Assembly: GCA_007922195.1 (NCBI GenBank)
Contig: ML682008.1
Coordinates: 3,981,077-4,045,076 of the forward strand
Direction of reading: 5' to 3'
DNA length: 64,000 nt
DNA from: Podocnemis expansa
Lineage: Eukaryota; Chordata; Testudines; Podocnemididae
Position 1 is the stretch's first letter, and each line of letters opens with the position of its first letter. Under the pieces are notes generated by a model. It saw only the letters and a list, made by a program, of their open reading frames with translations, made no database searches and had not been told where the DNA came from. The position numbers and the translations under genes were made by a program. Below are positions 23,351 to 34,607 of the stretch, piece after piece.

Positions 23351-25627
23351 ACATATGTACTGTAGTGTGGCTGCAGCTTGCCACAATTGCAGCTTGTAGC
23401 TACATATGCCTCTCACACTACCAACAAGAGTGTGAGCTGTAGTCACAGCCTGAGAGGATAAAGCAAAAATGTAACAATTCTAAAAATATTTATTTAAAAT
23501 CCCATCAATGAATTATGTTAAAATTTCATAATATTCCCAAGAAATTCTTCATTTTGAATCTGCAATTCCAATCTCCCTATATAGATTTTAACCCTTGACA
23601 TTGCAGATATGTTTTTTGATAGAGTGGCACATAGTAACCCTGGATAAATATGCAGGAAATGGGGAAACTTTCCCAATATATAAGTAGGAAACAAGGAAGA
23701 TTCCTTCTACACAGAGCGGTATTTGAATAATGACTATTGGGGGTTTGTATTGGGAATGATTGAAACTTGTTGACAGTTAAAACATAATAGGGGTGAATGC
23801 TATTTTGCTGCTGACAATGGGTAACATAAAGTAATAATTAAGTCTTCTGATTAACATTCCTTAAGGTACTTTGAAGTTAGCTACACTGAGTATAGTGGGC
23901 GAAGAGAACACTGAAAGACAATTCCCAACAGAGAGTTACAAAGGAAGTCTATAAGCATTTGTTAGCCTTTAAATACCACAGGACTCCTTGTTTAATATAG
24001 GTCAGTTTATGCAAAGATATAGAGTGATAGACAGAATATATATTCATATATTCAGAAGATATACTAGTATGTTAATGTAAAAATTTGCTGTCCAAAAAAT
24101 TTACAACTGCAAGAAAATTCAAGCAGAGTGAGGTTGAAATTCAGTCTCTTAACTTGCAGGTGCTTAAAAATACGATGTTGTATACATCATAGCGTTGCCC
24201 GACATTCGTCAAGTTAAATTCAGTAGCTGAGCATTAAAAGGTATTGGCTGATTTTTATGACACACTGGAAAGGATATTTTAGTGACTAAAGGAATTGACT
24301 AAGAATAATTAAATTTATTGACTTTTGTAATTATCTATGTGAGATAAGAACAATCCATTCTCATGCTTTAGGATGTATATTGATCACCACAAGGTTCAAA
24401 AAAGGAATTTTTCATCTCATGTCCTGTACCGTAGTTTTCTGGGGATTTTTTACCTTTTCCTGAAACTTCACTGTCAGGAGATTGGTACCAGAGAAAAACC
24501 AATGATCTGGTTGCTTATGGCTAATCCTATGCTTCTGTTTTGTATGTGCCATAACTTTTAGGGAACAATCAACTGAGCAATATTGAGGCATTGTAAACCT
24601 AACCTCTAATTTTCTTGTAAATTACGAGGTTTTTTTAGTACCTTAGCCATTTAGCAGGGACACGTGGAAACTGAATCTCCTTCTATTACACTTGAAAAAC
24701 AGCTTTGTCAGAGATTTTGTTTTTATATATGTATGTGTAGATGTGGATTATGGATATGGATATGTATGTATGTATGTATAAAATACATTTAAATGGGCTC
24801 TGTCACATGATAGATTAATAATATGATTATGCATGGCATGCATTTGCTTCTAGGGTCAGATCCTGATTTAGCTTTTACAGTAAATAGTTCCACTGAGTTG
24901 AAATGACTGCTTACATTTGTGAGTAATAATGTCTCGTGTGACAGTTCAATAATAGATCAGGGACAGGTATACTCTTGCTGATATATCACTTACATGTTAT
25001 AGAAAAACATGATAAGGTGACTTAATTGGAAATTAGGTTTGGTCAAAAAGTTTAGGATTTGTTTGTCCAGAATGCTTTTTTTGGGTAAAAAGATTTTGTT
25101 TCATTTTCTCTGATTGGAAAGAAAACAAGGGAAAAAATAAGAGAGTATTTTTCCACACTTTTTTCCTCAGCTTTAATTCTTTTTTCTTTTTTCCAAAATT
25201 GAAAAGGTGAGGACAAAAGAAAAAATGTGAGAAAAATATTAAAATTTTAAAGAATTTTAGGCATATAATTTTTCAAATTAAACCTACTAATACCTTATGA
25301 GTCATTTGGGGTCTCTTTATTGAATCATCAATTAATCCAAGCCACGAAAGCTGTCCTTTTAAAACAGCTGGACAGTTGTAATTCCACATTGAAGAAGAAC
25401 CTATGGACTCAATACCCCATAATCCTGTATGTATTCAGGTGCTGTGTAGCTTGGTGCAATGGAAGATACTGAAGTATTTAATGCCCAGAGCTATGAGATA
25501 GCACACTTAAATTTCATTCTTCCTTCTTCACAGACTTCCTTTGTGATCTTGGGAATGTCACAGTGACCAAATTCTGCACACAATTAATATATATTCTGAT
25601 GGAACTTCACTGAAATTAGTATGGACC
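23351..25627. other. No gene; small PLE fragment
   Basis: AT-rich DNA. At about 23958-24005 a scrap reads TTAAATACCACAGGACTCCT then TGTTT, the outer end of a PLE terminus. A short GTATGTATGTATGTATA run occurs near 24764. Nothing else recognised. Confidence 0.5.
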
Positions 25628-25635
25628 CTTTAGGG

Positions 25636-25861
25636 CAGGGGTCTCAATCATGCAGCCCACAGGCTGTGTGCAGCCCCTGCAGTTATTTCCTGCAGCCCAC
25701 AATGATGCTACCACTATTAATATTTGCAATATTGTTTTATGAAAAGGTTTCAGTGGTGTGGCATGTGGGCCTCCATACTAGTCCTTATGCATGATGTAGC
25801 CCTTGGGCTAATGTACTAATCCTCCTGTGGCCCTCATGGTGATTTGAGTTTGAGACCCCTG
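25636..25861. mobile_element. hAT MITE, 226 bp, CAGGGGTCTCAA family
   Basis: The ends CAGGGGTCTCAA and TTGAGACCCCTG are perfect 12 bp inverted repeats. A perfect 8 bp duplication CTTTAGGG lies at 25628-25635 and 25862-25869. A second family member is at 61106-61312. Confidence 0.93.
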
Positions 25862-26001
25862 CTTTAGGGGTTAAAGTATAATTGGTGGACCCTTGAATCC
25901 TCCTAAGTGTCCAGACCCCCTTCACACACATCTGGGAACCCTTCACGCACCACAGTTACTGTCCAGCCAAATGCCTACCCCCACCCAGATACTGCCCCAC
26001 A

Positions 26002-27023
26002 AATCGTAGAATCATAGGGTTGGAAGGGAACTCATGAGGTCATCTAGTTCAACCCCTTGCCAAAAAAAACCAGGACCACTCCCATTAAATTATTCCAGCT
26101 AGAGTTTTATCCAGCTGGGCCTCAAACATCTCCGAAGATGGAGATTCCACCACCTCCCTAGGTAGCCCATTCCAATGATTTACCACTCTCCTAGTAAGAA
26201 AGTTTTTCCTAACATCCAGCCTTGACCTCCCCAGCTGCAACTTGAAACCATTGGTCCTTGTTCTATCCTCTCTAACTACCGAGAACAGCTGACCTCCATC
26301 TTCCTTGGAGCATCCCTTCAGGTAGCTGAAGGTTGCTATCAAATCCCCCCTCAGTCTTCTCTTCTGGAGGCTAAATAAGACTAGTTCCTTCAGTCTTTTT
26401 TCATAGGGCTTGTGCTCCAGCCCCATGATCATTTTTGTTGCCCTCCGCTGGACTCTTTCTAATTTGTCCATGTCCTTTTTGTAGTGGGGAGCCCAAAACT
26501 GGACACAGTATTCCAGATGTGGCCTCACCAGTGCTGAATAGAGGGGAATGATCACATCCCTCGATCTGCTGGCAATGCTTCTTCTGATGCAGCCCAGTAT
26601 GCCATTGGCCTTTTTGGCAGCAAGAGCACACTGCTGACTCCTATCCAGCTTCCCATCCACCAGGACCCCCAGGTCCCTTTCTATGGTGCTGCTACTTAGT
26701 TGATTGTTCCCCAGCCTGTAGCAGTACATGGGGTTTTTCTGTTCCAAGTGCAGGACTTTACACTTGTCCTTGTTGAACCTCATGAGATTTCTATTGGCCC
26801 GCTGCTCCAATTTGTCAAGGTCTTCCTGAATCTTCTCCCTGCCCTCCAGCGTGTCTACTGTTCCCCCCAGCTTGGTGTCATCTGCAAACTTACTGAGTGT
26901 GCAATAAATCCCATCATCCAGATCATTAATGAAACTATTGAACAGAACTGGCCCCAGGACCGACCCCTGGGGCACACCACTCATTACTGGTTGCCAGCTA
27001 GACATGGAGCCATTGATTCCTGC
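26002..27023 (-). mobile_element. 5'-truncated CR1 LINE with ~32 bp target duplication
   Basis: Minus-strand CR1. The 3' end is at about 26004 with the typical tail GGTTGAACTAGATGACCTCA followed by TATGATTCTACGA. The ORF is open for over 300 codons up to the truncation point. Near-identical copies of AATGCCTRCCCCCACC...CAGATACTGCCCCACA flank it at 25970-26001 and 27024-27056, differing by one substitution and one indel. This is unusually long for a CR1 target-site duplication. Confidence 0.9.
26085..27023 (-). pseudogene. CR1 ORF2 C-terminal half, open but truncated
   Basis: The open frame holds the last RT blocks ([20 protein letters not shown] and [10 protein letters not shown] with the catalytic DD), then [37 protein letters not shown] and the C-terminal [14 protein letters not shown]. 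The absence of internal stops suggests a younger copy than 9890-12998. The 5' part (endonuclease and first RT motifs) is missing, so no functional protein is expected. The frame runs on into the flanking duplication, which supplies no ATG; the first ATG is near 27005. Confidence 0.88.
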
Positions 27024-27056
27024 AATGCCTGCCCCCACCCCAGATACTGCCCCACA

Positions 27057-27966
27057 GAACTCTTGAGATGAGAGACATTGTTCAAAATTACTTTCTTATC
27101 TATAAACACTTATTAAACAACACAGAATCTTCTTCCAGGATGATCAAAGTCATACTTGATTCTTGTCTTTGTAATTGATTATACTTTTGTTGCCTACATT
27201 CATGAACATACAGCAGAAATAACACTATTTGAGCTTTTTCACCAAGCGAGCCCATTTATCACGCTGACATATTGGCTATCATACAAAAATGTACAGAGTC
27301 CATCAATAGGGTATATAAAGGTATAAATTAAAGCCAAATTTTTATGCCACTCTGAGATATGTGATGAATGGGATACAACTTAGCTTTATTAATCTTTGCG
27401 CATTCTTAAGATCTCCTACTTGACATCCGTAGTGAGCTGTTTCTTTTATGAATGTTCTTCTTATTTTCACTTCTGCACAAAAAGGAGTTAAGCATTCTTC
27501 AACTTAGTCATCTATTTGTCATTTATCCGCCACAGGGATTTGGCATGCCAGCCATAACACTTGATTACCTCACCACACATTCAATCAGTCTTTATACCTC
27601 TCTTTCTCTATTGGGGAAATGATTTGACACTCCACAGCTTCAAGAGGTGCTGTGTTTAAAACATTATTCAAATTAAAAAAAAAAAGACATTCATAACACA
27701 ATTTCCACCTCAAGCATAAAACCTTTGTGTGCCTTTGAGTTGACACACACGTACCAGTGGGATTTCTGTAGAAAGAAACAAGCTGAGGCAATGGCTGGAA
27801 TCCTGTAGATTCATTTGCACATGCCCTCTGTGCTCAGTACAACACCAGACTATGTGGCCTAGGTTCCATTTCTGGAGTAAATCAGGAATAAAGTCAAAAG
27901 AATTACACTGCTGAAGGGGAAGTAGTATCAGGCCATATGTACTTTTGAAGAGCCCACCAATGTGTC
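27057..27966. other. No gene seen
   Basis: AT-rich DNA with a short poly-A tract near 27676. Nothing recognised. Confidence 0.5.
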
Positions 27967-27974
27967 CTCCAAAA

Positions 27975-28146
27975 TAGGAGTTCTCAACGACTCTGTCAGG
28001 ACACATTACTGTGTTGCCACACAGTGATAAGTGTGCCATGAACCACCGAGGAGATGGGTGGAATTGTGGGGTGGGGGATGCTGGTGTTTCCTGTATGGTC
28101 ACAGTACACCACCATGTCACAGCCTGAAAATGGTTGAGAGCCACTG
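27975..28146. mobile_element. hAT MITE, 172 bp
   Basis: The ends TAGGAGTTCTCAAC and GTTGAGAGCCACTG are imperfect inverted repeats. A perfect 8 bp duplication CTCCAAAA lies at 27967-27974 and 28147-28154. The internal words (GTCAGGACACATTACTGTGTTGC) recur in the 28371-28556 copy. Confidence 0.88.
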
Positions 28147-28370
28147 CTCCAAAAGGCATTTAATTTACTCCTTGATTGTGAATTGTAACTAACACACAGA
28201 AGGAACAATTTTTACAAAGGGGAATTGAATATCCAATACAATCACACTGGAGGATCAACTGTTGTAAATAAAGACCCTTTACCTATCAGTAAGACTTTTC
28301 AAAACTACATTTATGGGGGAAAGAAACAGGAGAGGGTGTTTCAGTTTTACATATATATAGTCCTCTAAGT

Positions 28371-28556
28371 CAGTGGTTCTCAACCACTGCGTTGGGACAC
28401 ACTGCCGTGTCACCACACAGGAGCAAGTTTGTCACAGAGAGCTGGGAAAATGACTGGATTTGACCTTGGGGGTGGGATTGGGTGGGCTGGTGTGTCCTGT
28501 AAGTTCGTGATATGCCACCAAGCGTGCTGCAATGTGCAAAAGGTTGAGAACTACTG
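28371..28556. mobile_element. hAT MITE, 186 bp, same family as 27975-28146
   Basis: The ends CAGTGGTTCTCAACC and GGTTGAGAACTACTG are inverted repeats. The flanks CTCTAAGT / CTCTAGGA are a decayed 8 bp duplication. GGGACACACTGCCGTGTCAC matches the inside of the neighbouring copy, in the same orientation. Confidence 0.87.
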
Positions 28557-29730
28557 CTCTAGGAAGAACATAATTTACAGTGCAGTTATTGCTCTCTTTG
28601 ACTGCATAACTTTCCTGACTTGAACATAGTGTGTGGGGGCAGCAGTCTGGGTCCAATAGTGAGCAACCCAGGTGTGCATCGCAAAGCAGGCTGCTCTAGC
28701 AGAGAGTTATATGGCTCTCTTTATAGAACTATGTATAGACAGAGCTAAGCTATCTAGAAGTCTACTACAGAACTGAGCTCTGCAGATGAAGACATAGCTC
28801 ATTATCCAGCCCTAAGGGGAGAAGGGCACCTGAAACAAAATGTATGGTAAATACATTTTACTTCAAGGAGCAGTTTAAGAGAACTCAAAACTTTTGAACA
28901 CATTGCTGGAGGAAGATGTCAACCCAACACTACTGCATATAAGGTATTCAGGGATGATAGGATACCTGTAAGTATGGAATGAGTTCATTCAAGTCTTTTG
29001 TGGCCTAAGATGAAGCTTGTGTACAGCTTGGCCACTATCTTGCTTAGGAATCTCTTGAAGTGTATGTAATCCTCTACACAAGTGTGAATGTTTGCCACTA
29101 GTAAGTAATTCTTGCTCACAGAAGTAATAATTTATGCTTTTGCTGTAGTAAGATACTTGTCTTGTATATTTTAGTCCAGTTCTTTTTCCTTATTCCTCTT
29201 GTATTTCCATAGGCCTTATCTCCCTTGGAGCATAATAATTACCAACTTTTTTACCTTGTGAAGATATTCTAGGCGAGAATGTTTTTCTGATGAAAAATAG
29301 TGTGACGACGTCCCAAAAATCACTCTTTTTTGTGCTCATGATTTTATAGAAGATTTTCAGTACATTGCTATGTCTCCATTGTCCTATAATTCACCCTGCA
29401 ATGCTTCTGCAGACAACTTCTCAGCCAGTTTCTCCCAGATATTATTTTAAGCATGAATGAAATCCAGTTTCTTTTTCTTTCTATCTCTTCTGTCCCCACA
29501 ATAAAGCCAGTGGGAGTTGTGGGGTCTCAGCACCTCTGGAAATGATGCACTTAACTAGATACAAGTCATGATTTGAGGTGTGAATGCTGTAAATTCTATT
29601 ACCTAGAGTGCTAAAATGTTGATCTCTGCCTAATTAATCAAAGGCTGCTATTCAAGGGCCATGGCCAACAGTGGTAGTAATAGTAATCATTGCCTATGCA
29701 TTTAAACAAATAATGAAGGAGAATTCAGGA
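28557..29730. other. No gene seen
   Basis: AT-rich DNA. Nothing recognised. Confidence 0.5.
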
Positions 29731-29890
29731 TATGTCTACAGTGGAGCTAATGGTGGAATTTCAAGCTTGCGTAGGCATACCCACTCTAGCTCTGATTGAG
29801 CTAGCCTACTGAAAATAGAAGTATAGGCACCACTGCATGAGCAGCAGGATGGACTAGCTGCTCTGAATATGTACCTAGGGTCTAGGGTGG
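29731..29890. mobile_element. MITE fragment with GATATGTCTACAGTGG end
   Basis: It opens with GGATATGTCTACAGTGGAGC, then GCGTAGGCATACCCACTC and GATTGAGCTAGCCTACTG, a word order common in turtle MITEs. The internal GTAGGCATACCC is itself an inverted copy of the terminus. The right half is degraded and the border approximate. Confidence 0.5.
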
Positions 29891-30046
29891 AACCATCATC
29901 AGTGGCTCAGCTCGCAAAACATATTTAAGCAACATTACTGAAGCTACAGTGGTACATTCTTTTAAGGTAGAGGCTTCCCTTCACACACAACCTTTAAAGT
30001 ATGACGGACTGTGCAACTGTTTTGAGATAACTGTACATTTTAATTT

Positions 30047-30263
30047 CCAAAGGGATAGATGTGTTAGTCTAGTTCAGCAAAACAAACAAGGGGTCCGGTG
30101 GCACTTAAAAGACTAACAGATTTATTTATCTCATGAGCTTTTGTGGAAGAAAATCACACTTCATCAGACGCCTGAGGGACATCTGATGAAGTGGGGTTTT
30201 CTCCCACAAAAGCGCTTAGGATAAATGGATTTGTTAGTCTTAAAAGTGCCACCAGATTCCTTG
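30047..30263. mobile_element. Small PLE foldback (inverted pair of terminal sequences)
   Basis: The left arm reads CCAAAGGGATAGATGTGTTAG, AACAAACAAGGGGTCC, AAAGACTAACAGATTTATTT and ATCACACTTCATCAGACG. The right arm is its reverse complement: ACATCTGATGAAGTGGGG, GGATTTGTTAGTCTTAAAAG, TGCCACCAGATTCCTTGG. There is no coding sequence. The hammerhead-like boxes are CTGATGA (30183) but AAAA in place of GAAA. Confidence 0.8.
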
Positions 30264-33200
30264 GCTGTATACACTTAGACTGTATGACTAGGCATGAAGC
30301 CAAAGGCCAAGTCACCCTCTTCTGCTGCTTCTGAGAAGAGCAAATATATATTCAGAATGCATCCCATGGAACAAGTACTTCAATACACAACAAGCCCAAA
30401 TTATTCTTAGGGAGGAGACAGCTTATTTTCAAAGGTTAATGAATGAATAGCATTCCTATTCCTATTGATTAAGAGCTTTAAGCCAATAAATAACTAATCA
30501 TTTCAGTGATAACAGAATTCATTGCTGATATTGCACTAAACAGCTTGAAACAGATGTTTATAAATATGTTGGACTTTGCTCTGAAGTTCATATTTGCTGG
30601 TTTTGTCTAAAACTGAGTAATGCTAATGTTCTGGGTCTCTACTGCTCAGAATTTAGCAAACAGGAATGCCTGTTAATTAAAATACTAAAAACAAGCCCTA
30701 ATGTTCATTAGCAACTGTCATGTGACAGTGGTGGAAAGAACCATAGAAAAACATTTTCTTCTAAGACTGTGCAAGGAACTTAAACAAAATTGGGAAAACA
30801 AAATTATTCCTGGAGCTATATTTCCTCTCTCTTCACTTTAGAGTTTCTGGCTGCAACATTTTCCAGCCCCACCCACCTGCCTATCAGCCAGAGTATTAAA
30901 CAGACTCTAAAAATATCACAAATCATATTTTGATGAATACAGTTCCTATGAGTGAAATTTATCCATGTGCATCATGGCAGCACAAGGCAAATTCACTAAG
31001 CCCTCAGACTTTGCCAGCTCCACATATTAAAAAGCTCCTCAAGCAGGCCCTAAAACCCATGAAATAAAACAAACAAACAAAGAAACAAACCAAAAAAAAA
31101 AAAGGCTCTTTATTTACTTTCTGGTATTTAAATCTTTAGGATCAAATTTATTAAGATTTTGTCTGCCTTTATGAGGGATTGAAACCTATTTTTTAATGGA
31201 AGCTCAGAAGCAAACATAATTATGTCACCCCATGAACTGTGGCTTAACAAAAGCACCAAAAAAAAAATAATAATAATGATTAGGGTGTTTTAGTGCTAAT
31301 TGTAATGCATAGAATAGGTAGGAAATTGTAAAGTGCATTTGTCAGGAAACTCAAATTTTTTAGGGAAAAAAAATACTTTGAATCAGATTGGAAAGCTGAA
31401 TTTATCTATTGAACAAAAATTCTGAAAATAATTTGATTCAAAACATTATATTTTAATACTGTCAGATGTTTATTTTTATTTTTCTGAAACTGTTCGTGTG
31501 AATGTATATATAATAGTAAAATTAATAATTCTGTAAAAGTTTGTGAATCAAGACAATGAAGTCTAAATGAAATATTTTACCTTTTGAAACTAAGCATTTT
31601 GAAATTATTATCGAAATAAAATATTTCAACATTGCCACAATGTGATAAGAAAATCAAAACAATTCATCTTTTTTCCCTCTTGAAATTGTCATCAAAATTT
31701 ATGCATTTCATGAAACATTTAGATTTTGACAAAACCATGTGTTCAGACTGGAAACTATTCAATCAAAAAATTTTAATGAGCTCTAAAAATAGGTTAGTTT
31801 TACTCACTCTTACATACACTGAATACAGCCTTAGTGCTCAAGTCTGACCAGAGCCAGTGGAACTTCTCAAGGAAAAAAATACTACTTAGTGTGACTAAGG
31901 ATGAGACATTCTGGAAAACTTTACTACATTTTATTTTGTGGTATTTGCTAATTTAAAAAAAAATACAAAACACTATTTCATTTCCTGCATAAATATTATT
32001 ATAGCAAAAAAGGTACCTCAAGTATAATGTATTGAAATTCCATATCAGTATCTTGTGCAGCATAATCATAATAGAAGTAAATACCATGTGATAAAAATAG
32101 AACAAAACACAACAAAAAATCCTGCCACAGTGCCCTAAGCTTTTCATTCAGTCCCCATGTAAATTGAATGTACATTTGCAAGGCATTGTTCATACTTTAT
32201 CATAAATAAAACATCTAAATCTACTGCAAGGGAACTTCCGCTTAACAAGGAAAGGTAAAAACTAGACTTTTCTTTATCTTAACTTTTAATATTTCTTAAA
32301 AAGAAACAATAGTAAGATCTCATGCAAGGGGCTGATTCTTTGCAATAAGAAGACAAGAAAACAATTTAAGCCACCTGGATATTTCTCAGTCAACTGACAT
32401 ATCAGTTACTATACATAACTGCAGCATTCTAAGCATCAAATTAAATTATGGACACTAGAAGCAAGCACAGTTTTCATATTTGCGAGATTTAAAACTGGGG
32501 TATATTTGATGATTTCTGTGGTCCCAGCAGAAACATTCCTGCAGAAATAATGCTCTTAAACACTCTTTCTCAAAATACTATTATGCTTTCAAATACCCAT
32601 GTCCCTTTTTCACTAGTTGGATTATAAATGAGACATGAGAAAACCAACCTTGATTTAATAAAATATTTTCCCTTTATTTAACCACCCTGTGATTTGGGTC
32701 ATGTTATTACCTTTAAGTTCTTACTCTGCTAAGAATCCATATAGGAAACTGATATGCTTGCCTGGAGCACATTGACTTCAGTTGGATTTAACAGAAGTCC
32801 AAGTCTGCCTATAGTGATGTCTTTAGAGGCTTATATATGCAATGCTGTGATGCTTGAACCAGGAACCTTTAGTTTAACACATGAGCCCCTATATTATGCT
32901 CTGCAATTAAAGAAAAATAAAAGAAATACTTTAGCATACTCATAAATTTTGTTGTAGTTATGCCCAGTTAGATAAATGTGGGTTATCTATAAATAATATT
33001 TATTACAAAATAGTTTGATTAGCTCTAATGGCTGCAGAAGATGCTAGAATGGATGTAAGTGTTTCATCCTCTGGTTTCTGAAGCTGGAGAACACATTGTG
33101 GAATTTGTGCTTGGATGACCATAAAACCGGAACAGAAGTAGACACTTGGTGCATCAGGAGCCAGATTCTCAACTGATGTAAGTCAATGTACACCACCTGA

Positions 33201-33474
33201 AGAGCTAATGATCCATCCATGCTCAGACTAGCCCACCTAAAAATGCAAAGGCCCGGACTGGCTGCAAAAGGAAAGCAAATTCTCCCCAAATGGTGGCTAA
33301 CACTGTGGATACATTCACCCAACAGTTATAAACAGTGCCTTTACCTCCCACAATGGTTATCAACAAGCTAAAGCAAGAAGTTACACAGACCCCCTTATGA
33401 CAATTCAGTCTCTGGCCAACAGTTAGCAGTAGGTCCAGTAAGAGAAAGTAATGCAAACTCTATTCCTTTTTACC
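30264..33474. other. No gene seen (3.2 kb)
   Basis: Long AT-rich stretch with poly-A and (AAAC)n-like runs near 31066-31110. Small open frames (31632-31847, 31953-32193, 33044-33456) have no recognisable domain. No transposon ends recognised. Confidence 0.5.
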
Positions 33475-33982
33475 AAAAAATGTTGTTCTGATTCCAAAGG
33501 GTTAGCTGTATTACCAAATCATTATAAGTTTGGATTTTACCCAAAATGCAGTGCTGCCGGCCAATCCTTTACTTACTAAAACTAAAGTTTATTGTAAACA
33601 ATAGAGACCAGTGAAAAGAGAGGTGTTAAAATGGTCAAAGCAATCAGATACATACAAATGATGTTAATGACCATATCTAGCTAGCTAGCTAGCTATCTTG
33701 AGGTCTCGGTAGAATTGTGGAGTTAACAGGCTTGTACAGTTCATTTCCTCAGGTGTACAGCCAGGATCTGGATGGATCTCAGTACTTTGTTTCACAATGT
33801 CAGTTGCTGATGAGTTGACCCAAAGTTAAGAAGGCGGAATGAAGACTAGATGAGGATGGGGCAGCTGCCTTTTATGTCTCTTCACCATGTGGCTTTTCCC
33901 AAACATAGCCACACAGTACAGGGCATGGAAAGCATCAAAGTCTCCTGTCCCTTGATATGTTCACTGGATTCATTATATGTTT
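33475..33982 (-). mobile_element. LTR-like fragment, minus strand
   Basis: On the minus strand a TATA-like ACATAAAAGGCAGCTGCC (about 33865-33882) is followed about 280-300 bp later by CAATAAACTTTAGTTTTAGT (about 33575-33595), a polyadenylation-signal layout like the U3-R part of a long terminal repeat. The sequence resembles turtle LTRs I remember. No internal genes are attached. The superfamily (gypsy or retroviral) is not determined. Confidence 0.35.
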
Positions 33983-34191
33983 GGAGAGGGGTAGCCGTGT
34001 TAGTCTGTGTATAGCAAAAACGAGAATCCTGTGTTACCTTAAAGACTAAAAGATTTCTTTGGGCATGAGCTTTTGTGAGCTCCAACCCACTCTGTCAGTT
34101 GCATCTGGCAAAGTGGGTTGGAGCCCATGAAAGCTTAAGCCCAAAGAAATCTATTAGTCTTTAAGGTGACACAGGACTCTCATTGTTTTCA
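33983..34191. mobile_element. Small PLE foldback
   Basis: The left arm reads GGGGTAGCCGTGTTAGTCTG, CTTAAAGACTAAAAGATTTC and GAGCTCCAACCCACTCTGTC. The right arm is the inverted copy: GGCAAAGTGGGTTGGAGCCC, GAAAGCTTAAGCCC, TCTATTAGTCTTTAAGG. Hammerhead-like boxes are degraded (CTGGCAA or CTGACAG). Confidence 0.8.
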
Positions 34192-34380
34192 CTATTTGAG
34201 TTCTTTTGATGGGTCATTAAGCAGGTATAGAGCTGCTGCCATCTTGTCTATAGGTATCACACAGAAACACAACACAACTTTGAAATAAAAATATACCATA
34301 CATATTTAAAACTCATAAATTATTTTAAAAAATGATACATATAAACATGCTTATCAACCTTAAGGAATTATCACTTTTTC

Positions 34381-34607
34381 ATTTACTTATTGCATGAGAT
34401 TTTGTGGGAGAAAATCCCACTTTGCCAGATGCTTTGAAGATGAGGGAACTTAGAACTTACTTGTAAATTCCCCCATCTTCAAAGCATCTGATGAAGTGGC
34501 ATTTTCTCCCATGAAAGGTCAAGTGATAAATATATTTGTTAGTCTGTAAGTGCCACTGGACTCCTTGTTTGTTTTGCTGAACTGGACTAACATGGCTACT
34601 CCTTTGG
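34381..34607. mobile_element. Small PLE foldback, left arm truncated
   Basis: Left arm GAGATTTTGTGGGAGAAAAT, CCCACTTTGCCAGATG, CTTTGAAGATG; right arm CATCTTCAAAGCATCTGATG, TTTTCTCCCATGAAAG, TTTGTTAGTCTGTAAGTGCC and AACATGGCTACTCCTTTGG. The right arm is longer, so the left one is truncated or incomplete. Confidence 0.8.
34488..34522 (+). ncRNA. Hammerhead-like core in PLE right arm
   Basis: CTGATGA (34488-34494), A, GTGGCA, loop, TCCCAT, GAAA (34513-34516), GGTCAAGTG. One mismatch interrupts the stem-II-like helix. The opposite-strand partner in the left arm is mutated. Confidence 0.42.

Noticed and set aside
22805..23446. A 213-codon minus-strand frame in a GC-rich block
   Set aside because: Opposite-strand frames of similar length coexist, and the block shares a repeat module with 54.3 kb.
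30047..30263. Two independent PLE insertions in opposite orientation
   Set aside because: The arms meet at a common head-to-head junction like the other foldbacks, so a single inverted-dimer unit is simpler.
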